A DNA stretch of 6,219 bases from Chitinophagaceae bacterium (GTDB taxonomy: Bacteria; Bacteroidota; Bacteroidia; Chitinophagales; Chitinophagaceae), in assembly GCA_020846105.1 (NCBI GenBank), contig JADLEN010000190.1:1-6219 (forward strand), in the 5' to 3' direction. Below, piece after piece: positions 1 through 6,219 of the stretch (position 1 is the first letter of the stretch; the number at the start of each line of letters is the position of its first letter). The notes under the pieces are model-generated. The model was given only the letters and a program-made list of their open reading frames with translations, did not search any database and had not been told where the DNA came from. Both the position numbers and the translations under genes were made by a program.

Positions 1-153
1 CAAAATAACATCCGCAATAGCAGTGGATTTGTTCGGGGGAAAATAAATGTAAAAGGAACTACTAAAGCCCCTTTGCTCGATGGCTTTTTAAGCACCGACA
101 ATTTACAAACAACAGTAACCCCACTCAACGCTATTTTTAAAATGCCTAACTAG
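1..153 (+). CDS. tamB: TamB-like protein, upstream fragment ending at an in-frame amber codon (partial at 5' end)
   Basis: The frame is open from the first base and translates to 50 residues before a TAG at 151-153. The peptide (starting QNNIRNSSGFVRG, including KINVKGTTKAPLLDGFLSTD, ending AIFKMPN) has the repeating 'G-x-I-x-V-x-G-T-x-x-x-P-x-L-x-G' pattern of the beta-helical/AsmA-like repeats of TamB proteins. The same frame carries on straight after the stop with matching repeat sequence (KIVFSETGIRFDSFKILDSA), so this is almost certainly one gene with 202-1671 and not a separate protein. The real start lies upstream of the window. If the stop is genuine, the cell makes a TamB lacking its last ~505 residues, which include the conserved C-terminal domain thought to engage the outer-membrane partner. 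Family assignment rests on repeat pattern and on the downstream part. Confidence 0.72.
   Translation, partial: QNNIRNSSGFVRGKINVKGTTKAPLLDGFLSTDNLQTTVTPLNAIFKMPN
151..153 (+). other. In-frame amber stop interrupting tamB
   Basis: TAG falls at codon 51 of the frame beginning at base 1. Upstream and downstream translations join without a frameshift into continuous TamB-type repeat (…KMPN-stop-KIVFSETGIRF…). A single base change from CAG, GAG, AAG or TAT/TAC would give the stop, and a Gln, Glu or Tyr codon would fit the position. It may be a real nonsense mutation or a base-call/assembly error; the sequence alone cannot decide. Confidence 0.85.
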
Positions 154-201
154 AAGATTGTTTTTTCTGAAACAGGTATTCGATTTGATTCGTTTAAAAT
201 T

Positions 202-1671
202 TTGGATAGTGCAGATAATGTGGCAACTATTAATGGCGATATACTGACCAAAAATCTGAATAATCTTAAAATGGATTTGCAGGTAAATGCAAAAAATTGG
301 AAAGCGCTAAGCTCCTCAAAAATTGACAATAAACTTTATTATGGCAGCTTAATTCTTAATACCAACCTCAATATTAATGGCTCTATTAGCAAGCCCAATA
401 TTAGTGGTACACTCAACATCTTGAAAGGCACCAACCTGTCGGTAGTGCTGCCAGACAGGGGTTTGGGGCTTGAGGACGAAGCAGGTATTGTTGTATTTGT
501 AGATAAAAATGACTCTGGAAAATTAAAAGCTAAAGCAGCGAAAGACACATCTCTGTTTGCCAAAGTAAATCCGAACTCGGAAATTAATGTTATAATAACC
601 ACCGACCCCGAATCCGAATTTAATGTAATTATCGACCAAGCTACTGGAGACTTTCTTACTGTACGTGGCAAGGCCGCACTTAACACGTCTATTGACCCCG
701 GTGGTAGCCTTTCTTTAAATGGTATTTATGAATTAACCTCCGGTGTATACCAACTCAATTATAACTTGATAAAACGGAAGTTTGAAATTCAGAAAGGCAG
801 CGTTATTACATTTGCTGGCGACCCACTAAAAGCTGATATGGACGTTACAGCTGTATACAAAGCCAATGTAGCACCTTATACTTTGGTAGAAAGACAGGTG
901 ACAGATCCGGCCCAATTAGTGTTTTATCGGCAAGCACTTCCATTTAACGTGCAATTAAAAATGAATGGCCCATTGTTGCTGCCCAACCTTAGTTTTGATA
1001 TAGTATTGCCTGAAAATAATACGTATAGAATATCATCTGATGCAGTACAATTGGTACAAGCAAAACTTAGCCAGCTACGAGTAGACACCTCTGAACTTAA
1101 CAAACAAGTTTTTGCATTGCTGATGCTCAAACGTTTCATTACCGACGACCCTTTTGCCGCAGGAAATGGCACTAACGCTAATTTTGTTGCGAAACAAAGT
1201 GTAAGCCGCTTTATCGGAGAACAGTTAAATCAATTTGCAAATCAATTAATAAATGGTGTAGACCTATCGGTAGATCTTGCATCTACTGAAGATTATACAA
1301 CTGGCGAAAGAAAAGAAAGAACAGACCTCAATATTGCTGCCTCCAAACGATTATTCAACGACAGATTGAAAGTGACGATTGGTAATAATTTTGAGTTAGA
1401 AGGTCCGCAATCAAAAAGTGCTGACCCTAATAGTGCACTTATTCCTGGCAACTTGGCCATAGACTATAGCCTCAGTGCCGACAATAGGTATATGATACGC
1501 GCCTACCGTCAAAGCCAAGACCAAGGCGTGATACAGGGCTATGTAACCGAAACAGGCGTGAATTTTATAGTGAGTTATGATTATAATCGTTTTCGTAATC
1601 TCTTTATCAGAAAGAAGATTTTGGAAATGAACAAAAAATTAAGGCAAGAACAAAATACCGCACCTGAATAA
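202..1671 (+). CDS. tamB: TamB-like translocation/assembly module protein, C-terminal region
   Basis: This encodes the C-terminal ~490-505 residues of a TamB/DUF490 family protein, the inner-membrane-anchored, periplasm-spanning partner of the TAM outer-membrane protein; the family is implicated in outer-membrane protein assembly and phospholipid transport. Visible features, counted from base 202: beta-repeat sequence over residues 1-200, then the TamB C-terminal domain, with GDPLKADMDVTAVYKANVAP around residues 206-225, the amphipathic stretch NKQVFALLMLKRFI near 294-307, the LAST-x-DYTTGERKERTDLN segment, and final beta strands (LAIDYSLSADNRYMIRAYRQ and the YVTETGVNFIVSYDYNRF region). It ends in a charged tail (FIRKKILEMNKKLRQEQ…). 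The TTG at 202 is only a formal start: the frame is open from 154, directly after the amber at 151-153, and the first ATG is at 271. I therefore read it as the 3' part of a longer gene begun upstream. Its stop lies one base before the tamL start, suggesting a shared transcript and coupled translation. Family call is strong; whether the product is expressed is uncertain. Confidence 0.87.
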   Translation: MDSADNVATINGDILTKNLNNLKMDLQVNAKNWKALSSSKIDNKLYYGSLILNTNLNINGSISKPNISGTLNILKGTNLSVVLPDRGLGLEDEAGIVVFVDKNDSGKLKAKAAKDTSLFAKVNPNSEINVIITTDPESEFNVIIDQATGDFLTVRGKAALNTSIDPGGSLSLNGIYELTSGVYQLNYNLIKRKFEIQKGSVITFAGDPLKADMDVTAVYKANVAPYTLVERQVTDPAQLVFYRQALPFNVQLKMNGPLLLPNLSFDIVLPENNTYRISSDAVQLVQAKLSQLRVDTSELNKQVFALLMLKRFITDDPFAAGNGTNANFVAKQSVSRFIGEQLNQFANQLINGVDLSVDLASTEDYTTGERKERTDLNIAASKRLFNDRLKVTIGNNFELEGPQSKSADPNSALIPGNLAIDYSLSADNRYMIRAYRQSQDQGVIQGYVTETGVNFIVSYDYNRFRNLFIRKKILEMNKKLRQEQNTAPE

Positions 1672-1672
1672 A

Positions 1673-3964
1673 ATGAGTCCCATACCCAGAATAAGTTTTT
1701 TGTCGTTTTTTATATCAGCAATTTTTGCTCTTGCTTCGTGTAGCAATACCAAGAAATTGCCTCAAGGGGCATCATTGTATATAGGCAGCGAAATAAAAAT
1801 AAATGATAAGGATGCAAGTAAAAAACAGCGCAAGTTTTTGCATAATGAATTGGCTGATGCTGTAAGACCCCTCCCCAACAAAAAAATTTTTGGCATGCGG
1901 TTAAAGCTGCGCCTATACAACTTTGCAGGAGTACCTAAAGAGCAAAAAGGTTTTAAACATTGGCTGCGTAGCAAAGTGGGCGAACCTCCAGTACTTATTA
2001 GTTCATTGAGCATACCCAACAACGAAAAACTGTTACAAAATGTACTGCGCAACCGCGGCTATTTTTTTAATAAAGTTGTAGGTACTACTATAGAGAAAAA
2101 AAGAAAAACTAATGTCTATTTCGATGTGGTTACAGGTCCACAATACAAAATCAACCAAACAAATTTCTTGGAAGATTCACCTTTACAAATAGCAAAAGAC
2201 ATCAATGCTATTGCCTCCAACACACTTTTAAAAAAAGGCGCACCATACAACCTTGACCTTATAAAAGGAGAGCGCGACCGAATAGATAAAGCGTTAAAAG
2301 AAAAAGGTTATTACTTTTTTAGCCCCGATTATTTATACGTAGAGGCTGACACCTCTATTGGCAACCATTTGGTAGACATGACCATGCGCTTAAAATATGA
2401 CTCCATACCTGAAAATGCTTACAATGTTTACCGCATCAATGATATTTACGTCTATACCAATTATCAACTAAACCGTGCCAATGTGGATACTAGCCATGCC
2501 AATGCATTGTCCTACCAAGGTTTGTACATTGTAGACAATAGAAAAAAGTATCGCCCCTTTTTATTCCGCGATATGCTGGTGTTCAATAAAGGAGCGGTAT
2601 ACAACCGCAGCGAGCAAAATAAATCTATCAGTCGCCTTATCAACCTCAACACTTTTAAGTTTGTCAAAAACAGGTTTGAAACAGAAGGAGACACCCTACT
2701 CAATGCCTATTATTATTTAAGTGCATTCCCTAAAAAATCCTTACGTTTCGAGATAGGAGCCAATACCCAAAACGATAGCCGAGCGGGTTCAGAACTAAGT
2801 GTAAGCTGGCGCAATAGAAACACTTTTCGTGCAGCAGAAGAATTTAGAGTGAAGCTCAATAGTGGTTTTGAAACACAATATACGGGCATTGCCAAACAAC
2901 CAAGCATCTATACCATTGGCGGAGAAGTAGGTTTTACTTTTCCATATTTTATTGTCCCATTCATTAGCCCCAAAACCAATAGTGTGGTGGTGCCGCGCAC
3001 CATAATCAATGCCAAATATAGTTACGAGTCGCAGCAAGATTTATTGCGTATTAATTCTTACAAACTTTCTTATGGATACAATTGGAAAGAAACGGTACGT
3101 AAAGAACATCAGCTGTACCCCTTTAATATAAACTATGTAAAGACAGACACATTTACAAAAGTAGCCTCTACTGCTACCTATGCAAACCTTTTATTCAATG
3201 GGCTTATTATTGGCCCCACCTATGAGTTTACCTACAACTCACAAGTAGGCTCCAACAGTCCTGATAATTATTATTTTGACGGTTTGGCCGATTTTTCAGG
3301 TATCATCCTTGGCACGGTGCAAGGCGCTGATTACAGCAGCAACCCTAAAATGCTACTTGGCCAAACCTTTGCCCAATATGCCAAATTTCAAACAGACTTT
3401 CGATATTACCATAGCTACCCAAACAAAAATATTTGGGCGAGCCGTATTCTAATAGGAGCCGGTGTGCCTTTCGGAAACTCCAATCAGCTACCCAATATTA
3501 AGCAGTTCTTTAGCGGTGGCAATAGCAGTTTGCGAGGCTTTCGCTCTCGATTAGTGGGGCCTGGCACTTTCAATGAAAAACAATTGAAGGGCACAACGAA
3601 TTATATACAAACCCTAGGAGATTTAAAACTCGAAATGAATACAGAATGGCGTGTAGATGTTTACAGATTTTTCAAAATTGGCATCTTTGCCGATGCAGGA
3701 AATATTTGGCTTTACAACGACAACCCAACTTTCCCGGGCGGCAAATTCAGTAGTAAATTTCTCCGAGAATTGGCTGCCGATGCAGGTCTTGGTCTGCGTT
3801 TCGATTTCAAAATCCTGCTCCTACGTTTCGATATGGCCATACCAGTGCGCAAGCCATGGCTGCCCGAAGGAAATCGTTGGGTACATAAGCAGATAGACTT
3901 TTCATCGCCGGAGTGGCGTAGCGAGAATCTCATCTTCAATTTAGCCATAGGATACCCTTTTTAG
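1673..3964 (+). CDS. tamL: TamL: lipid-anchored TamA/BamA (Omp85) family outer-membrane protein
   Basis: A complete 763-residue Omp85-superfamily protein, the outer-membrane partner of TamB. It begins with a lipoprotein signal peptide: PIPR, a hydrophobic stretch at residues 7-21, and a lipobox LASC with the acylated Cys at 23. A lipid-anchored TamA variant is known in Bacteroidota as TamL. Residues ~30-345 form POTRA-like periplasmic modules (markers: WLRSKVGEPPVL at 97-108, LRNRGYFFNKVVG near 125-137, LKEKGYYFFSPDYLYVEA near 208-225, and a last one before ~345). Residues ~352-763 form the beta-barrel, with the lumen-loop signature SSLRGF at 618-623 (the family's (V/L)RG(F/Y) motif; Arg621), a FADAGNIW strand at 672-679, and a last strand LIFNLAIGYPF ending in Phe, a typical beta-signal for BAM-dependent insertion. 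The ATG follows the tamB stop by one base (TAA-A-ATG) with no ribosome site, fitting translational coupling. Length fits the family. BamA itself is less likely because it normally lacks a lipobox and does not sit after tamB. Confidence 0.92.
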   Translation: MSPIPRISFLSFFISAIFALASCSNTKKLPQGASLYIGSEIKINDKDASKKQRKFLHNELADAVRPLPNKKIFGMRLKLRLYNFAGVPKEQKGFKHWLRSKVGEPPVLISSLSIPNNEKLLQNVLRNRGYFFNKVVGTTIEKKRKTNVYFDVVTGPQYKINQTNFLEDSPLQIAKDINAIASNTLLKKGAPYNLDLIKGERDRIDKALKEKGYYFFSPDYLYVEADTSIGNHLVDMTMRLKYDSIPENAYNVYRINDIYVYTNYQLNRANVDTSHANALSYQGLYIVDNRKKYRPFLFRDMLVFNKGAVYNRSEQNKSISRLINLNTFKFVKNRFETEGDTLLNAYYYLSAFPKKSLRFEIGANTQNDSRAGSELSVSWRNRNTFRAAEEFRVKLNSGFETQYTGIAKQPSIYTIGGEVGFTFPYFIVPFISPKTNSVVVPRTIINAKYSYESQQDLLRINSYKLSYGYNWKETVRKEHQLYPFNINYVKTDTFTKVASTATYANLLFNGLIIGPTYEFTYNSQVGSNSPDNYYFDGLADFSGIILGTVQGADYSSNPKMLLGQTFAQYAKFQTDFRYYHSYPNKNIWASRILIGAGVPFGNSNQLPNIKQFFSGGNSSLRGFRSRLVGPGTFNEKQLKGTTNYIQTLGDLKLEMNTEWRVDVYRFFKIGIFADAGNIWLYNDNPTFPGGKFSSKFLRELAADAGLGLRFDFKILLLRFDMAIPVRKPWLPEGNRWVHKQIDFSSPEWRSENLIFNLAIGYPF

Positions 3965-3981
3965 GCAACCCCAACATTATT

Positions 3982-3995
3982 CCAAATTATTGCTC
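3982..3995 (+). repeat. 14-base direct repeat, copy 1
   Basis: CCAAATTATTGCTC occurs here 18 bases after the tamL stop and again, identically and in the same orientation, at 4415-4428. The flanks do not match beyond it (CTACGG here, GGTAGT in the other copy). The two copies bracket about 420 bases that contain both hairpins and the small minus-strand ORF. It could be an insertion footprint, a dispersed intergenic motif or chance in AT-rich DNA. Confidence 0.6.
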
Positions 3996-4090
3996 CTACG
4001 GATAGAGGCAGTATTTAGAAGAATACTAAGGCCATAACTGAAAAAATAAAGGGAAAACACAAATTGTTTTTTTGCTATTATCAACCTTAA

Positions 4091-4129
4091 ATCAAAATAG
4101 CTACCTAACTAATAGGTAGCCGTTTTGAT
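4091..4129 (+). terminator. Hairpin, probable (bidirectional) terminator downstream of tamL
   Basis: ATCAAAA (4091-4097) pairs with TTTTGAT (4123-4129), and GCTACCTA (4100-4107) with TAGGTAGC (4113-4120), around a 5-base loop ACTAA. Only one U-G pair and one A-C mismatch lie between the two stem segments. The inner 8-bp stem is followed by CGTTTTGATGTTT on the + strand and by TATTTTGATTT on the minus strand, so it could end transcription from either side. It sits 126 bases after the tamL stop. Confidence 0.6.
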
Positions 4130-4139
4130 GTTTACAATT

Positions 4140-4198
4140 AGGTTGCTCTTACTAATGCGTTTTCAATTACAGGGCAAATGCATTAGTAAGAGCAATTT
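4140..4198 (+). terminator. Long perfect hairpin, probable terminator after tamL
   Basis: TTGCTCTTACTAATGC at 4143-4158 has its exact reverse complement at 4180-4195 (16 bp, no mismatch). The stem extends inward by a G-U pair and three U-A pairs, leaving a 13-base loop (4163-4175), and outward by wobble pairs. On the + strand the right arm is followed by TTTTCTTT, fitting an intrinsic terminator for tamB-tamL. On the minus strand the hairpin begins 12 bases beyond the stop of the small ORF at 4210-4380, so it may also serve that gene, though no U-run follows it in that direction. Confidence 0.72.
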
Positions 4199-4209
4199 TC
4201 TTTAAACAC

Positions 4210-4380
4210 CTACTTTATCAAAGCGGCTTTGGCCAAAATAGCTAAAATAGCCTGTTCGCGAGGTTGTAAAAGGGTAGCTGCTATCTGTGCTTCAAAGCTT
4301 TCTTTGTTGCTTTTAAGATTGGGCCTTATACGTCTATTCTTGTAAGTCGGGGTGTTTTTTGCGTGTAAGTGTTTTACCAT
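4210..4380 (-). CDS. Small hypothetical protein, 56 aa
   Basis: On the minus strand an ATG (complement of 4378-4380) opens 56 codons ending in TAG (complement of 4210-4212). The product begins MVKHLHAKNTPTYKNRR and ends in REQAILAILAKAALIK. The first ~26 residues are strongly basic with few hydrophobics. Residues ~27-56 look like an amphipathic or hydrophobic alpha helix rich in Ala, Ile and Leu, with a 9-base tandem repeat encoding AIL-AIL. I do not recognise a family. Support for a real gene: no other gene overlaps it, its composition is protein-like, it sits convergent to tamL with hairpin terminators between them, and it diverges from icd with 166 bases between starts. Against: it is short, no Shine-Dalgarno is visible (uninformative in this phylum), and I found no good promoter match. 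It could also be the decayed end of a longer gene, or chance. Confidence 0.42.
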   Translation of the reverse strand: MVKHLHAKNTPTYKNRRIRPNLKSNKESFEAQIAATLLQPREQAILAILAKAALIK

Positions 4381-4414
4381 TCAGTATGTTTTTAAAGACT
4401 AAACGCAACAAATC

Positions 4415-4428
4415 CCAAATTATTGCTC
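4415..4428 (+). repeat. 14-base direct repeat, copy 2
   Basis: CCAAATTATTGCTC, identical to 3982-3995. It lies 34 bases upstream (on the minus strand) of the start of the small ORF and 118 bases upstream of icd. Confidence 0.6.
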
Positions 4429-4467
4429 GGTAGTAAAAAAAATATTCCCAAATACTTCTTCAAAATT

Positions 4468-4502
4468 TTGCTAACCAAAAGCAATTTTTCATGCTATAAT
4501 TG
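4468..4502 (+). promoter_or_regulatory. Possible icd promoter
   Basis: TATAATTG at 4495-4502 matches the Bacteroidota -7 consensus TAnnTTTG at all but one base, and also contains a classical TATAAT. A TTG at 4468-4470 could be the -33 element, but the 24-base gap is longer than the usual ~19, so the upstream element is doubtful. The -7 box lies 44 bases before the icd ATG, a reasonable leader length. Pattern match only. Confidence 0.35.
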
Positions 4503-4546
4503 TACCTTAGCCTACTTTCAAAATTTAATCAAAAAACACATTCTCA

Positions 4547-5773
4547 ATGGCAAAAATTAAAGTTGTAAATCCGGTAGTAGAACTGGACGGTGATGAAATG
4601 ACCAGAATTATATGGCAGTTTATTAAAGACAAATTGATACTCCCATATCTAGAGCTTGATATAAAATATTATGACCTTGGCGTAGAATATCGCGACGAAA
4701 CAAACGACCAAGTAACCATAGATGCTGCAAATGCAATAAAGCAATATGGCGTAGGTATCAAGTGCGCTACCATCACACCAGACGAGCAGCGTGTTGAAGA
4801 ATTTAAACTAAAGCAAATGTGGAGAAGCCCCAATGGCACTATCCGCAACATTCTTGATGGTACCGTGTTTCGCGAGCCAATAGTAATAGACAACATACCA
4901 CGATTGGTAACCACTTGGGATGCACCAATCATTGTAGGCCGTCATGCATTTGGCGACCAATATCGCGCTACTGATTTTGTAACCAAAGGAAAAGGAAAGC
5001 TGACCATCAAATTCGAAGGAGAAGATGGTAACGTGATAGAGCACGAGGTTTATAACTTTAATGGCGATGGTGTGGCTATGGCCATGTACAATACCGATGA
5101 GTCTATCAGAGGTTTTGCACGCTCTTGCTTTAATATGGCACTATCCAAAAAATGGCCATTATTCCTTTCTACAAAAAATACCATTCTTAAAAAATACGAC
5201 GGTCGCTTCAAAGATATTTTTGAAGAAATTTATCAAAACGAATTTAAAACTGCTTACACTACTGCAGGTATCACCTACGAGCATCGCCTGATAGATGACA
5301 TGGTAGCAAGCGCACTTAAATGGAACGGCAACTTTGTATGGGCTTGCAAAAACTACGATGGTGATGTACAAAGCGATACCGTAGCACAAGGTTTTGGCTC
5401 ATTAGGCCTTATGACTTCTGTATTGATAACGCCTGATGGCAAAACCATGGAAGCCGAGGCTGCACATGGTACCGTTACTCGCCACTATCGCGAGCATCAA
5501 AAAGGTCGCCCAACATCTACCAACCCCATCGCATCTATTTTTGCTTGGACAAGAGGTCTTATGTTTAGAGGCAAGCTCGATGGCAATCAGCCATTGATAG
5601 ACTTTTGCCAAGCACTTGAAGATGTGTGTATTGAAACTGTAGCTAGTGGCAAAATGACCAAAGATTTGGCCGTTTGTATCCACGGCAACAAAGTAAACCA
5701 TGGCGAACACTACCTCTACACCGAGGAGTTTTTGGATGCCTTGGATAGCAACCTGAAAGCGAAATTGGCTTAA
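4547..5773 (+). CDS. icd: NADP-dependent isocitrate dehydrogenase (eukaryote-like homodimeric type)
   Basis: A complete 408-residue enzyme that oxidatively decarboxylates isocitrate to 2-oxoglutarate with reduction of NADP+, in the cytoplasmic TCA cycle. It resembles mitochondrial/cytosolic IDH1/IDH2 rather than E. coli Icd. Substrate-site residues are all present: the SPNGTIR loop with Arg100, Arg109 in TVFRE, Arg132 in [11 protein letters not shown], Tyr139, and Lys210 in [15 protein letters not shown]. Metal-binding aspartates are in LIDDMVA (249-255) and NYDGDVQSD (Asp273, Asp277). The NADP-binding segment [11 protein letters not shown] (306-315), with Arg312/His313, marks NADP rather than NAD use. 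Length and ends match the family, and the ATG start gives the family N-terminus ([20 protein letters not shown]). No catalytic residue is missing. The leader before the ATG is A-rich with no Shine-Dalgarno. It appears to be a single-gene unit: a possible promoter lies upstream and a strong terminator starts 10 bases after the stop. The symbol icd is used generically. Confidence 0.97.
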   Translation: MAKIKVVNPVVELDGDEMTRIIWQFIKDKLILPYLELDIKYYDLGVEYRDETNDQVTIDAANAIKQYGVGIKCATITPDEQRVEEFKLKQMWRSPNGTIRNILDGTVFREPIVIDNIPRLVTTWDAPIIVGRHAFGDQYRATDFVTKGKGKLTIKFEGEDGNVIEHEVYNFNGDGVAMAMYNTDESIRGFARSCFNMALSKKWPLFLSTKNTILKKYDGRFKDIFEEIYQNEFKTAYTTAGITYEHRLIDDMVASALKWNGNFVWACKNYDGDVQSDTVAQGFGSLGLMTSVLITPDGKTMEAEAAHGTVTRHYREHQKGRPTSTNPIASIFAWTRGLMFRGKLDGNQPLIDFCQALEDVCIETVASGKMTKDLAVCIHGNKVNHGEHYLYTEEFLDALDSNLKAKLA

Positions 5774-5782
5774 TATTTTTTC

Positions 5783-5833
5783 AAAGCAATGAAGTATCAA
5801 TCCCAATAGCGGGTTGCGCTTCATTGCTTTTTT
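5783..5833 (+). terminator. Intrinsic terminator of icd
   Basis: AAAGCAATGAAG (5783-5794) has its exact reverse complement CTTCATTGCTTT at 5819-5830, a 12-bp perfect stem. Inside it, CAA(T)CCC pairs with GGGTTG around a short AATAGC loop. The stem runs into TTTTTT (5828-5833). It begins 10 bases after the icd stop and ends only 13 bases before the next start codon. Confidence 0.87.
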
Positions 5834-5846
5834 AATTCTGTATTTT

Positions 5847-6219
5847 ATGAATGACAATACAATTGTTTGGATGCGCAATGCCAACATTTACCAAGGCAAA
5901 TCGCTGATACTTTCTGATGTAAATTTTGAGGTAAACAAAGGAGAACTTGTGTACATGATAGGCAAGACCGGAAGCGGAAAATCTAGCCTACTCAAAACCC
6001 TTTATGGCGACTTGTACCTACAAGAAGGAGAAGGTAATGTGGCAGGTTTCAACCTTAAAGACATGAGTTGGAAAACCGTACCGCTATTGCGCCGCAACTT
6101 GGGCATTGTGTTTCAAGATTTCAGACTATTGAGCGATAGAAATGTGTACAACAATCTAGAATTTGTACTCAAAGCTACTGGCTGGACAGACAAGGCTTTA
6201 ATGAAGGAAAAAATAGAAA
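5847..6219 (+). CDS. ftsE: FtsE-like cell-division ABC transporter ATP-binding protein (partial, 3' end outside window)
   Basis: The frame starts at ATG 5847 and stays open to the window end: 124 codons plus one base, about half of a typical ~220-230 residue FtsE. Visible parts: an N-terminal strand (TIVWMRNANIYQGKSLILSD), the Walker A motif GKTGSGKS at residues 39-46, and the Q-loop VFQDFRLLSDRNVYNNLEF with Gln90. The FQDF-(R/K)-L-L-x-x-(R)-(N/T)-V-x-x-N pattern is characteristic of FtsE among ABC ATPases. Walker B, the signature motif and the H-loop lie beyond the window. FtsE pairs with the membrane protein FtsX to drive periplasmic peptidoglycan hydrolysis during division; no ftsX is visible here. 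LolD/MacB-type ATPases are the main alternative, less likely given the Q-loop sequence. An in-frame ATG at codon 9 (5871) is a possible alternative start, but it would trim the first beta strand. The start is only 13 bases after the icd terminator T-run. Confidence 0.87.
   Translation, partial: MNDNTIVWMRNANIYQGKSLILSDVNFEVNKGELVYMIGKTGSGKSSLLKTLYGDLYLQEGEGNVAGFNLKDMSWKTVPLLRRNLGIVFQDFRLLSDRNVYNNLEFVLKATGWTDKALMKEKIE

Larger units (their letters stand above)
3965..4546. other. 582-base spacer between tamL and icd
   Basis: No large gene lies here. From left to right I see: the first copy of a 14-base repeat (3982-3995), a small 6-bp hairpin (AGTATT at 4010-4015 with AATACT at 4022-4027), a T-run near 4066-4073, two strong tandem hairpins (4091-4129 and 4140-4198), a 56-codon ORF on the minus strand (4210-4380), the second copy of the repeat (4415-4428), and the AT-rich leader with a possible promoter for icd (4468-4502). 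The 4210-4380 part looks less AT-rich than its surroundings, as coding DNA would be. Confidence 0.7.

Noticed and set aside
202..204. TTG at 202 as a true start of an independent protein.
   Set aside because: The frame is open from 154 and the translation before 202 continues the TamB repeat; no start signals are seen, so the start is formal only.
2795..3037. Several 60-115 codon open frames antisense to or out of frame with tamB, tamL and icd (for example this one, 339-686 and 3657-3896).
   Set aside because: All are shadows of well-supported genes, with low-complexity or Cys/Ser-rich translations and no own signals.
3992..4012. GCTCCTACGG…GAGGCAG resembles the conserved CTCCTACGGGAGGCAGCAG segment of bacterial 16S rRNA.
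   Set aside because: Three extra bases interrupt the match and the surrounding sequence shows no rRNA character, so it is most likely a chance similarity or intergenic motif, not an rRNA fragment.
4010..4027. Small 6-bp AT-rich hairpin just after tamL as a terminator.
   Set aside because: Stem is short and AT-only except for one pair, with no following U-run; the downstream hairpins are much better candidates.
3965..4546. Possible CRISPR array, tRNA or riboswitch in the spacer.
   Set aside because: Only two copies of a 14-mer occur, far apart; no cloverleaf or recognised riboswitch core was found by eye.
5402..5887. 161-codon open frame on the minus strand.
   Set aside because: It lies almost entirely opposite the icd coding sequence and runs through the icd terminator and the ftsE start; the + strand gene is unambiguous.

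Overview
The window looks like ordinary chromosomal sequence from a member of the Bacteroidota. Four things point that way: AT-rich DNA, no Shine-Dalgarno motifs before the starts, a TamB-family protein followed directly by a lipoprotein form of TamA (the TamL arrangement of this phylum), and an FtsE-type ATPase typical of the group. Genus cannot be read from the sequence; this placement is inferred from protein character, not from a database search.

Layout. Positions 1-1671 hold the C-terminal part of a tamB-like gene in one reading frame, whose beginning lies outside the window. The frame is broken once, by an amber codon at 151-153, and is otherwise intact. One base after its stop comes a complete 763-codon tamL-like gene (1673-3964). 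The two products should act as one envelope machine: TamB spans the periplasm as a beta-rich lipid-transfer or chaperone-like bridge, and TamL is the Omp85-type outer-membrane partner. Positions 3965-4546 form a 582-base spacer with two tandem hairpins (probable terminators), a 14-base direct repeat, and a previously unlisted minus-strand ORF of 56 codons (4210-4380). Positions 4547-5773 encode a complete NADP-dependent isocitrate dehydrogenase of the eukaryote-like homodimeric type (TCA cycle). A strong hairpin terminator (5783-5833) follows it. From 5847 to the window end runs the start of an FtsE-like ABC ATPase gene, cut off after 124 codons.

All four large genes read on the + strand but form at least three transcription units: tamB-tamL (tightly coupled), icd, and ftsE. 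I see no novel multi-gene system. The points most worth a second look are the amber codon in tamB, the small minus-strand ORF between convergent hairpins, the 14-base repeat around that segment, and the very short gap between the icd terminator and the ftsE start.
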